Part shown: positions 1 through 10,111 of the stretch, piece by piece
How the letters are laid out: each line of letters opens with the position of its first letter
How positions within the stretch are numbered: position 1 is the stretch's first letter
NCBI GenBank assembly: GCA_964625865.1
Contig: CAZVEV010000107.1
Location: 1-17,351, forward strand
Length of the DNA stretch: 17,351 nt
Source: CAZVEV01 sp964625865
Lineage (GTDB): Bacteria; Planctomycetota; Phycisphaerae; SM23-33
Direction: 5' to 3'
Position numbers and translations under genes: made by a program
Notes under the pieces: model-generated
Seen by the model: the letters and a program-made list of their open reading frames with translations, nothing else
The model's database searches: none
Told to the model about the DNA's origin: nothing

Positions 1-617
1 CGGACCAGTTTCATCCCGTCGCGGTCGAGATACCCCCCGTACTTGCCCCCCGCCTGGCGATACGCCATCAGCCAGGCGTTGCAGCGAAGCCCCAGGGAGT
101 AGACCTTGTTGGTCTGGTGTTTCGCCAGCCAGTTCAGGGCCTTGGCCATTCGCGGCGACGACGCCTTCTCGCCGCTGGCGAGCAGGGCATACACCGCGGC
201 GCTCGTCGCCCCGGTGGGATACGCCGGATAGCTCGGCCAACTCCCGTCGGGCTTCTGCCTCGACCAGAGGTACTTGACCGCCTTGGCGATGGCCCTTTCG
301 ACCGCCTGATCGTCCCACTCGCTGGCCGGGCCGGCGTACTTGACGATCTTCGGCGCGGGCTTGGGCTTGGGCTTCGGCTTCGGTTTGGGTTTCGGCGCGG
401 CGGTCACCGCCGTTCCACAACTGCCGCAGAACTTCTGCCCCGCCGGGACCGGCTTGGTGCACTTCGTACACGTCACGGCCGTCGAGACCGCGCTGCCGCA
501 GTTGCCGCAGAACTTCTGCGCATCGGGCACGGTGTGCTTGCACTTGGGGCACGACGCCGCGATGCACAGCGCAGACCAGACCAACACCACCCAACCCGCA
601 ATACACGCTTTTCTCAT
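1..617 (-). CDS. Exported double zinc-ribbon / alpha-alpha toroid protein, 5' part
   Basis: The first 205 residues are present; the reading frame is still open at the left edge of the window. The ATG at 617 follows GAGAGG with about 7 bases spacing. Residues 1-22 look like a signal peptide (MRKACIAGWVVLVWSALCIA). Two nearly identical zinc ribbons follow, each CxxC...CxxC (starting CPKC and CTKC, ending FCGNCG and FCGSCG), at about residues 23-70. A Pro-Lys repeat linker (about 74-90) leads into a region with DGSWPSYPAYPTGATSAAVYAL and further helices, which resembles the prenyltransferase/squalene-cyclase-like alpha-alpha toroid repeats found in many planctomycete secreted proteins. The function is unknown; the toroid may bind or process a lipid or glycan. 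Cys23 could also be a lipoprotein cysteine, but the preceding A-A-S is a poor lipobox. I am confident the gene is real, and moderately confident about the toroid. Confidence 0.85.
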   Translation of the reverse strand, partial: MRKACIAGWVVLVWSALCIAASCPKCKHTVPDAQKFCGNCGSAVSTAVTCTKCTKPVPAGQKFCGSCGTAVTAAPKPKPKPKPKPKPAPKIVKYAGPASEWDDQAVERAIAKAVKYLWSRQKPDGSWPSYPAYPTGATSAAVYALLASGEKASSPRMAKALNWLAKHQTNKVYSLGLRCNAWLMAYRQAGGKYGGYLDRDGMKLV

Positions 618-636
618 GGATAAACCTCTCTCCCAT

Positions 637-665
637 AGCCTATCGGCTTGAGAGTTCCCGGTCAA
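637..665 (-). promoter_or_regulatory. Putative sigma70-type promoter for the zinc-ribbon gene
   Basis: On the minus strand TTGACC (660-665) lies 17 bases upstream of TAGGCT (637-642). The -35 matches 5 of 6 consensus bases and the -10 only 3 of 6, but the key A and final T are present. The start would fall near 630, leaving a very short leader that begins at the ribosome binding site. The same stretch can fold as a hairpin in which CTCTC pairs with the GAGAG of the ribosome binding site, so a start farther upstream with a regulatory leader is an alternative. Confidence 0.35.
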
Positions 666-704
666 CATCAGGCTGGGAGCGAGCCATTTGCGACGTCGCC
701 CCCA

Positions 705-731
705 AACGTGCCGCGGGCATCCTGCCCGTGA
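705..731 (-). repeat. Dispersed palindromic repeat, copy A
   Basis: This 27-base element, read on the minus strand, matches the element at 779-805 on the plus strand at 22 of 27 positions, so the two form an inverted pair. Its core is a hairpin (712-719 pairing with 723-730, loop of 3). The type is familiar to me as a short interspersed repeat in planctomycete and verrucomicrobial genomes, but copy number cannot be checked here. Confidence 0.6.
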
Positions 732-778
732 TCCCCACGTACCATGGCCGTCTCGGCCGTGTCTTCACGCACGGGGGG

Positions 779-805
779 TCACGGGCCAGACGCCCGTGCC
801 ACGTT
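779..805 (+). repeat. Dispersed palindromic repeat, copy B
   Basis: This is the partner of the 705-731 element in opposite orientation. Its core CACGGGC (780-786) pairs with GCCCGTG (792-798) around a 5-base loop. Translated, it gives the peptide GHGPDARAT, which I recognise as a variant of the spurious GHGRDARAT peptide that such repeats produce in annotated planctomycete proteins. It is not a gene. Confidence 0.6.
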
Positions 806-820
806 CTTCACCCGTAGGAA

Positions 821-853
821 AACCGGCGAGGGGCTCAATGCCTCTCGCCGGTT
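821..853 (-). terminator. Rho-independent terminator of the discoidin-like PEP-CTERM gene
   Basis: AACCGGCGAG (821-830) is perfectly complementary to CTCGCCGGTT (844-853). The stem extends inward by four more pairs, one of them G-T, to a 5-base loop (835-839). Read on the minus strand, the stem ends in TTTT, 25 to 57 bases past the stop codon at 878. The T run is short but the stem is strong. Confidence 0.75.
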
Positions 854-877
854 ATTAGTCCTGTCATCGGGGCTGCG

Positions 878-2269
878 TTACTTCCTGCGGCGCCGGAGCA
901 TCGCAATACCGCCCATTGCCAGCAGGCTCATCGTCGCCGGCTCGGGGATCGGCGCTACGGAGGTGTCCGCAAAGAGACGCACTTCGGCCAGGTTCAGCGT
1001 CTCGGGGTCAGTCTCGGTGATCCGAACGCCGAACACACCTGCCCACGTGCCGCTGACGGTCCACAGGCCGCCGGCCGTGGCATCGTTGGAATCGATCGCT
1101 TCGCTGAAGATCGTGTCACCGTCGGCGTCGAGGAATTCCAGCGATGTCCCGATGCGGCTGTTGTAATTACCACCAGTGCGGGCCTGGATCTCCACGGTCT
1201 TGAGTGTATAGCCCTCGTCCAATTCGACCATCCACCACTTATTCGCGTTGCCCGAGTGGAACACCGTGTCGCTGCTGGCATAGTCCGTGCTGCCGTCAAT
1301 CGCGCGAGCCGGGTCGGCGCCGTACGAACTGTGAACCGAACCGGCACTGGCCGTGCCGACGGGGGCCACGTTGACCCGCTGGGCGGTGAGCACTTCGATC
1401 TCCGCGAAGTTCAGCGCCGTTGACGGCGTGGTTTCTTCCACGACGATCTTCCGAACGCCATGCCAATACCCCGTCGTGGTGTTCGTCAGGTTGTTGTAGT
1501 AGCCGTCCGTGATGGTCAACGTATCGACAAGCGTGTCACCGGCGTCATAGAGATACAGGTTGTTGCCCGTGCGATTCAGGAAGCCCTCGCGCGCGGAAAT
1601 CGCAATGCGGGTGACGGACTGATCCGCCGCAAACGTCATCGTGTACGTGCCGCCGGTCGCAGTGCTGGTGTGCATGAAGTTGTTCACCACGCCGTCCGTG
1701 CCGTAGGCCGCCGGATACGTTCCGGCATTGAGGTAACTCGACTGGCTAAGGGCAGCCGAACCGGCGACGTTGACTTCGTCCCGCACGCCGACGGTTCCGG
1801 CGACGATCGAGGCGTTGTCCACGTGGACGTCGTTGCTGGCGCCGCCGCCGCTGTAGCTGAAGTCGCGGAACTGGATCGTCGTCGACGTGCCCTGGGCCTG
1901 GAACCATGCGGTCAGGCCCGTCTTGTCCGGCGCCCAGTAGGACTGGCCCCAATAGGCGTCGGCATTGGCGTTGCCTGCCCCGTCGAACGCCGTCACCATC
2001 AGGCCCGACGACATGTTGATCGACCCGGCATGGAGTTTGTCGTAGGTTAGCTTGTACCAGTCGCCGGGGGTGGTGACGACCGTTTGGTACACGGCGCCGC
2101 GATTGTCCCCGCCGCCGCCCAACTTGGCCCGGCCGCTAATCGTAACCGTGCCGACCTTCGTCCAAGCGGTGTCGGTATCAAACGTGCCGTTGACGAAATC
2201 GGCCGACGCCAGGCTCGCCGAAACGACCAACACGGCGCCTACGAGCCCCAGGGTGTACTTTCGAGCCAT
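878..2269 (-). CDS. PEP-CTERM surface protein with tandem discoidin-like domains
   Basis: This is a 463-residue exported protein. The ATG at 2269 was chosen because AAGGGA lies 6 bases upstream and a signal peptide follows directly (residues 1-23, cleavage after A-S-A); the frame is open 14 codons further upstream. Residues 24-160 form a beta-rich module starting NGTFDTDTAW, like carbohydrate-binding jelly rolls. Two F5/8 type C (discoidin-like) modules follow, about 166-294 and 299-433; the second has the usual AIDGSTDY and KWWMVELDEGY stretches. The C-terminus is a PEP-CTERM signal: PEP at 442-444, a hydrophobic segment, then RRRRK. In known systems an exosortase recognises and processes this tail during export. 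A role in surface binding of glycans or matrix is inference; no catalytic motif is visible. The gene has its own promoter (2370-2397) and terminator (821-853). Confidence 0.9.
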   Translation of the reverse strand: MARKYTLGLVGAVLVVSASLASADFVNGTFDTDTAWTKVGTVTISGRAKLGGGGDNRGAVYQTVVTTPGDWYKLTYDKLHAGSINMSSGLMVTAFDGAGNANADAYWGQSYWAPDKTGLTAWFQAQGTSTTIQFRDFSYSGGGASNDVHVDNASIVAGTVGVRDEVNVAGSAALSQSSYLNAGTYPAAYGTDGVVNNFMHTSTATGGTYTMTFAADQSVTRIAISAREGFLNRTGNNLYLYDAGDTLVDTLTITDGYYNNLTNTTTGYWHGVRKIVVEETTPSTALNFAEIEVLTAQRVNVAPVGTASAGSVHSSYGADPARAIDGSTDYASSDTVFHSGNANKWWMVELDEGYTLKTVEIQARTGGNYNSRIGTSLEFLDADGDTIFSEAIDSNDATAGGLWTVSGTWAGVFGVRITETDPETLNLAEVRLFADTSVAPIPEPATMSLLAMGGIAMLRRRRK

Positions 2270-2300
2270 GATATTCCCTTCGCTTACGGGTCCGAAGAAG

Positions 2301-2314
2301 CGGCACCTCACTTA
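2301..2314 (-). promoter_or_regulatory. Leader motif shared with the other PEP-CTERM gene
   Basis: In the untranslated leader, 32-45 bases upstream of the ATG at 2269, the minus strand reads TAAGTGAGGTGCCG. The leader of the PEP-CTERM gene at 4183 has TAAGTGAG, four extra bases, then GTGCCG. Here a small CCG/CGG hairpin follows. A role in expression control is speculative. Confidence 0.25.
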
Positions 2315-2369
2315 CATGCCGCCCTCTCTCATCTGATCGCCCGGCTCTATCGCGGGCCTCACAGTGGCC

Positions 2370-2397
2370 AGTATAACACGAGTATCCCACGTTGCAA
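2370..2397 (-). promoter_or_regulatory. Sigma70-type promoter of the discoidin-like PEP-CTERM gene
   Basis: On the minus strand TTGCAA (2392-2397) is followed after 16 bases by TATACT (2370-2375), with a TG one base upstream of the -10 (extended -10). The start would be near 2363, giving a leader of about 94 bases. This suggests the gene is transcribed independently of the propeller gene upstream. Confidence 0.6.
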
Positions 2398-2536
2398 GGT
2401 GTGTTCTTATGATTTCTTCCCCGCTTCAAACGAAGGTGCGGCGTTGGAGTGCTATCTATGGGTTCCTACGGCGTGGATTCTGCCAAGGGGTTCAGGCTCG
2501 CCGGGCATGTGACCGCTCCGTGTCGTTATCGGGTCA

Positions 2537-3910
2537 TCACTCCACCACTCGACGGGCCGGCGAGTCGACCAGTTTGAACAGTTTCAGCGTGGCGGGGGGG
2601 GGCAGCTTGCCTTTGCGGGGGCGGTCGTAGTTGGGGCCGAGGGTTTCCCACTTGAGGAGGTATCGCACACCGGGCCTGGGCGAACTGCTCAGGTCGCCGG
2701 CCGTGCGGACGCTGAGGCCCTCGAAGTCGATCTCGCGACGGGTGACGGCCCGCGGCAGTGAAGGGGCCGTGGGGGCCACGCGGCGAGTGACCGGGCGCAG
2801 CGTCTTTTCGTCCAGCACGATTCGGCCCGTGCCGTAGTCGCGATGGCGATACGTCAGGAACAGCGTGCCCGGCCCGCCCGATTGGAGGCCCGAGAGACGG
2901 ATCCCGATGAACGGCATCGCACCGCGCCCGGAAAACGGCACGGGTCTGGTCCAGGTCGTCACCACGCGCGAGACCCACTTGTCGCCCTCGAACCGCGTGA
3001 CGTAGATCTGCATGTTGCCCTTCGCGTCGGACTTGTGATACGCGATCATCGGGCGTCCGGCCGAGTCGAAGGTCAGCCTCTGCCCGCCGTTGATCATCCC
3101 CCCGCCGGACGGTGAGGCATCGACGCAGAGGTCCTTCTGGCCGAGCGTCAGGGGTACATTGACGGCCTTGCCCGACGCGGTCTCCCAGTGGACCAGGTCC
3201 TTGCTGCGGGCGTACGACAGGTGGTGGTTCGTCGCGCAGTCCGGTGTGTCGCGCCATACCCATATCACGTGAAACCGCCTGTCGGGGCCCAGGCTCGGGC
3301 CGTTCGGGTAGGCGTTTCGCTTGCCCTGCCCGTCGAACAGAGGGCTGTCGATCAGGCGCGACCAGGCCTTGGCCTTCGGATCGTAGCGGTTGTACAGCCG
3401 CATCCCGTTGCCGCTGCCGCCGTGGCGATACGTGAAGATCAGCCGCCCGTCGAGATCGTACAGGAACCGTGGATATGTGCAGCGGTTCTCCAACTTGCCC
3501 GTCATCGCCTGGCGCTTGAACGTGGTGATGTCGCCCGCTTTGTGCATGCGGAAGTAGATCAGCGGCACGCAGTGCATGTTGCCCGACAGGTGGATGCACC
3601 CGTCGGCGTCGGCGGCCATCGTTACGCTGTTATGGCTGTCCCAGCCGATCTTCGTGGGCAGCTTGACGTACTGGAACTTCGCCTCGCTGAGCTTCCGCGA
3701 CGCGACGGTCATGTGGTGCTTCGCGTCATAGTACGCCACGTACTGCCTGCCCTCGTGCGTCAGCAGACTGAACCCCACGGGAAACCACGAGGGCACGGTG
3801 TCGATATCGACCGTCTCCGCGATCCGATACGCCCGTCCCGCCGCCGGGGCCATCGCCGCCCACGTCGCAATGACCGCCCAAGCCACCATCACAAGCCACG
3901 CCCTGTTCAT
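2537..3910 (-). CDS. Exported BNR_4-type beta-propeller, possible polysaccharide lyase
   Basis: The protein has 457 residues from the ATG at 3910, which has GGGAG 8 bases upstream; ATG 3916 and TTG 3925 are alternatives. A signal peptide covers about residues 1-24 (MNRAWLVMVAWAVIATWAAM). The rest is a repeated beta-strand pattern typical of the BNR_4 (BNR repeat-containing) family. The family-typical segments are WDSHNSVTMAADADGCIHLSGN, TYRHGGSGNG and a run of ADGCIH/SAGRPMIAYH blade motifs. From family knowledge, PL24 and PL25 ulvan lyases share this seven-bladed fold and use conserved His, Tyr and Arg; H93, H113, Y161 and R162/R175 here are spaced similarly. Substrate is unknown and the gene could equally be a non-catalytic glycan-binding propeller. 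Two tandem TGA codons end it. The leader holds only a weak promoter candidate. Confidence 0.85.
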   Translation of the reverse strand: MNRAWLVMVAWAVIATWAAMAPAAGRAYRIAETVDIDTVPSWFPVGFSLLTHEGRQYVAYYDAKHHMTVASRKLSEAKFQYVKLPTKIGWDSHNSVTMAADADGCIHLSGNMHCVPLIYFRMHKAGDITTFKRQAMTGKLENRCTYPRFLYDLDGRLIFTYRHGGSGNGMRLYNRYDPKAKAWSRLIDSPLFDGQGKRNAYPNGPSLGPDRRFHVIWVWRDTPDCATNHHLSYARSKDLVHWETASGKAVNVPLTLGQKDLCVDASPSGGGMINGGQRLTFDSAGRPMIAYHKSDAKGNMQIYVTRFEGDKWVSRVVTTWTRPVPFSGRGAMPFIGIRLSGLQSGGPGTLFLTYRHRDYGTGRIVLDEKTLRPVTRRVAPTAPSLPRAVTRREIDFEGLSVRTAGDLSSSPRPGVRYLLKWETLGPNYDRPRKGKLPPPATLKLFKLVDSPARRVVE

Positions 3911-3959
3911 CGCCATATCTCCCAAAGGCCTTCCTTTCAGTTTGCCTCAGTCCGTCCCC

Positions 3960-3988
3960 AGCATACCCGGCCGGCCCCCCGTTATCGA
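3960..3988 (-). promoter_or_regulatory. Weak promoter candidate for the BNR_4-type gene
   Basis: On the minus strand TCGATA (3983-3988, 4 of 6) is 17 bases from TATGCT (3960-3965, 4 of 6). It is about 50 bases upstream of the chosen ATG. It is the best match I found in this divergent spacer, but it is not strong. Confidence 0.25.
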
Positions 3989-4001
3989 GCCCGGCGCTGG
4001 C

Positions 4002-4022
4002 TGCAGCTTGCTTCTTCGCGTC
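4002..4022 (+). repeat. Solo arm of a dispersed hairpin repeat
   Basis: This 21-base stretch matches the right arm of the hairpin at 17159-17179 at 20 of 21 positions (one C/G difference at 4017). No complementary left arm is present here. It sits in the spacer between the divergent genes starting at 3910 and 4183. Confidence 0.6.
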
Positions 4023-4071
4023 CCACCTCTGCTGACGGAGCGTCTGAGCGCCTGTCGCCGAAAGAAAGTCC

Positions 4072-4101
4072 TTGACGTAACCGGCCGATGGGGAGTATAC
4101 T
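4072..4101 (+). promoter_or_regulatory. Sigma70-type promoter of the duplicated-unit PEP-CTERM gene
   Basis: TTGACG (4072-4077) and TATACT (4096-4101) each match 5 of 6 consensus bases and are separated by 18 bases. The start would be near 4108, giving a leader of about 75 bases. The -10 hexamer is the same as that of the other PEP-CTERM gene. Confidence 0.7.
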
Positions 4102-4120
4102 TTTTATGAATACAGTTTGT

Positions 4121-4138
4121 TAAGTGAGCGATGTGCCG
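4121..4138 (+). promoter_or_regulatory. Leader motif shared with the other PEP-CTERM gene
   Basis: TAAGTGAG (4121-4128), four bases, then GTGCCG (4133-4138) lie in the leader 13 bases after the predicted start. The same words, without the four-base gap, occur in the leader at 2301-2314. Here GCCGG can pair with CCGGC at about 4155-4160, forming a hairpin around GGGGTAAAGACC. No known riboswitch class was recognised. Confidence 0.25.
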
Positions 4139-4182
4139 GATGGGGTAAAGACCAGCCGGCCTTGAGCCACGAGGAGAAGATC

Positions 4183-5582
4183 ATGACTATGCGGACCCTT
4201 GGAGTAGTGACGTGTGCTCTCGTTGTAGCCTGCCTGGGTGGGCCGGCCCTCGTACATGCGGACAATCTTGTCGTCGGGCTCGACGACGGTGACGCGGTGT
4301 TCACCGGCGGGACGGCCGGCAGCACGACGACGGTGTCCGAGCCGACCCACGGTAACGGTCTGACCTACGCGGTGGACATCACGCCGGTCGCCAGCGACCT
4401 GACGGGGCTGACGTCGGTGATCGAGATTGGCGGCACGAGCAATGGTGCCGGGCTCTACCTGCTCGACGGCGTGCCCGTGTTTATCTCGAAAGCCGGAACG
4501 AACGACCAGAGCACCGCCACCATGCCGTTGGACGACACCAATGGCGGCAATGAGGGCGCCGGGTTCGTGAACGTCTTCGCCGTCGATCACAGCGGCGGGG
4601 CCCTGTCGGCCGGAACTGACTACACGATCGTGGCCGAGTTGGACAACGCCAACGCTGCCCTGAATCTTCGGGTCGGCGCTGCTCGTGACGCGTTCAGCCT
4701 GACCGGCGTCGGCAGCGGGTGGGCCTGGTCGGGCAACAACACGCTGGCGTACCTGAGTATGGATAGCGCCGGGTCGCGCGGCGGACTGGACAATAAGACC
4801 CCGGAGACCGTTTTCGACCAGAATGTCGCGTCGGCGTTTTCCGGCACGGCGCGCGAGGGACGCTATTGGAACGCCCTGCCGAACGACCTGTTGTTCGCGT
4901 ACGACCCGGCCGGTGCGGTCTACGACGGCGGAGACACCTCGGGCGCGACCGACAACAGCGTCAACGTGGGCGATCCTGATCACGCCAAGGGCCTGACTTT
5001 CAACATCACTTTCGTTCCCGTGGCCGCCGACCTGAGCGGAACGGTGACCCTGATGGAGATCGGCGGGACCTCCAACGGGACGGGGATCTACCTGATCGAC
5101 GGCGTGCCCGTGTTCGTCTCCAAGCAGAACAGCGGCGACAACCAGACGCCAGGCGCATTCGACGACACCGACGTAAGCGACAATGAGATGGCCGTCGATC
5201 ACAGCTTCGGGACGCTGACGGCGGGAACCGAGTATAGCGTGGCCGCGAGGCTGAACACGGTCGACGGCGAACTGGACTTCCTCGTCCGCGACAACATTGA
5301 CGGCACGCTGACGGCCGACGCGTTTACGCTGACCGGCGAGACGACGAGTAAGAACTGGAGCGGCAACGACACGTTCAGCGTCGGATTTGCGCACTCCGCC
5401 GACAAAGGTTCGCGGGGCGGGCTGGCAGGCAAGTCCAGCGACCAGGGAGCGCCGTGGGACGTGGACCTGATGGACACCGCGTTTGACGGCACGATCGACC
5501 GGGCGGTCTACTGGAACATCCCCGAGCCGGCCTCGGCGGTGTTCCTGCTGCTCGGCCTGCCCGCCATGATCCGTCGCCGCCG

Positions 5583-5586
<4 letters not shown>
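4183..5586 (+). CDS. PEP-CTERM protein made of two copies of one ~200-residue unit
   Basis: The protein has 467 residues. The ATG at 4183 was chosen for its GAGGAG ribosome binding site 6 bases upstream and the signal peptide that follows (residues 1-26, ending VHA before DNLVV). Residues about 28-229 and 236-444 are two copies of the same unit. Matching segments are EIGGTSNGAGLYLLDGVPVF and EIGGTSNGTGIYLIDGVPVF, AVDHSGGALSAGTDYTI and AVDHSFGTLTAGTEYSV, and GSRGGLDNKT and GSRGGLAGKS, with RYWN/VYWN closing each copy. The beta-rich character and repeated strand pattern resemble concanavalin-like (LamG) sandwiches, but I cannot assign the family firmly. PEP at 447-449, a hydrophobic segment and RRRR end the protein, the signature of exosortase substrates. 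A surface or matrix role is inferred. Its stop codon overlaps the stop of the convergent RND gene. Confidence 0.9.
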
Positions 5587-8761
<3,175 letters not shown>

Positions 8762-8765
<4 letters not shown>

Positions 8766-10087
8766 CGTGTCGAGACCTCCCGTGTTGTCGGTTGGCTTGT
8801 CGGCCGGCTCGCTGCCTTGTCCGTCTCGTCGGTCTCCTCCACCAGGGGCATGCCCTTGGTCGGGACCGCCAGGTCGCTGACGATCAGGCGCTCGCCGGCG
8901 GACAGGCTGTTACGGACGAGGATCCGCTTCGGGCCGCGCCAGATGATCTCCACCGGACGAATGTCGAGTGTCCCGTCGTCGCCCCTCAGCCAGACCTCCT
9001 TGCCGTTCCGCAGCGCCGTCCGCGGGATCGAGAACACGCCGTCCAACTCGGCTCCGTCGATCTCGACCCGCAGGAACATGCCGATCAGCATCGCCGGCCG
9101 CTTGGACGCCCCGGGCCGCGCATTGAGGGCCAGCGGATCGGCCACCGTGACGATGACCTTGGCCATTCGCCCGTCGGTGTCCAGGTCGCCCACCAGACGG
9201 GTAACGTGCCCGACACGCTCGGCGCCCCCGGGCCAGCCGGTGTCGTTGAAGATCCGCACGCGCGAGCCGACCTTGCCATCGCCCCGTGGAATGGTCAGCC
9301 ACTTGAGGCGGCTGACCGGGACCGAGACCTGCAACCAGTACTCGTCCGTGCCGACCAGTTCGGCCAGGTGGCTCGACGGGGACACCTGGGCGCCGATGTC
9401 GGCCCGCTTGGAAAGGACCATCGCGTTAAACGGTGAGGCGATCTTCGTTCGCTTCACGTCGAGGTCGGCCTTCGCCTTGGCCGCCTTGGCCGCGGCCAGC
9501 ACGTCCCGCGCCATCGCCAGGTGCGGCTTGCGGAGGATCAGGTCCTTGTCGGGGCCCTCGATGGCCTTGCCCTCACTGAGCAACTTGTATTCGCTCAACG
9601 CGATGTCCTGCTGTCCGAGTTCGAGCTTCCAGGCCAGTTCGGCCTTCGCGACCTCGCCCGCCTTCTGTTGAACGGCCAGCGCATAGTCCGCCGGGTCGAT
9701 CTGGAACATGAACCGATCCTTGGGGAACAGTCCGCCGGGGATCAGGGCGTCGCTGGCGTCGGTGATCTCGCCGCTGACGCGGGGCTGGAGGACGATCCGG
9801 CGGGAGGGGGTGACCGTGCCCATCGCGTGGACGATCACGCGCTGTCTGGAGGCCGTCAGGGGCTCGACGCGCACCAGCGTGGGGCGGCGCCTCCGCGGTC
9901 GCTGCTTGGGCGTGGGCCCGCTGTGGTATATCCGGATGATCAGCCACGCCCCGCCGCCCAGGACGGCCAGCGGAAGCAGCACGCCGAGCAGCGTGCGGAA
10001 CCAGCCCCGCCTGCGGGGCGTCGTCGGCACGGGCGGAGGCGATGGAGGAGGCGTGGCCTGCGGCTCGTTCGAAACGTCTGTCGTCAT
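8762..10087 (-). CDS. RND efflux membrane fusion protein (HlyD/AcrA family)
   Basis: The protein has 441 residues from the ATG at 10087, preferred because GAGGTG sits 6 bases upstream; GTG at 10096 would add three residues. The N-terminus is cytoplasmic and Pro-rich, followed by a single membrane anchor (about 31-53), so it is anchored rather than lipidated. Then come a basic stretch (RPRRRR), the first half of the lipoyl domain (QPRVSGEITD, about 101-110), an alpha-hairpin (about 137-212) and the second lipoyl half (KIASPFNAMVLSKRADIGAQV, about 215-235). Beta-barrel and membrane-proximal domains reach about residue 415. The C-terminal tail is Thr/Ser/Pro-rich. The role is to bridge the permease and the outer-membrane factor. 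It is 24 bases from the outer-membrane factor gene and overlaps the permease gene by 4 bases. Confidence 0.95.
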
Positions 10088-10111
10088 TGCACTCACCTCG
10101 TCGGGAGAATC

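Noticed and set aside
744..1166. A 140-codon plus-strand frame starting in the palindromic repeats
   Set aside because: Its N-terminus is the repeat-derived GHGPDARAT peptide and the rest is antisense to the PEP-CTERM gene.
4108..4182. Cyclic-di-GMP riboswitch in the leader of the PEP-CTERM gene
   Set aside because: GGGTAAAGACC superficially recalls such elements, but the conserved core and the paired elements of the known classes are not present.
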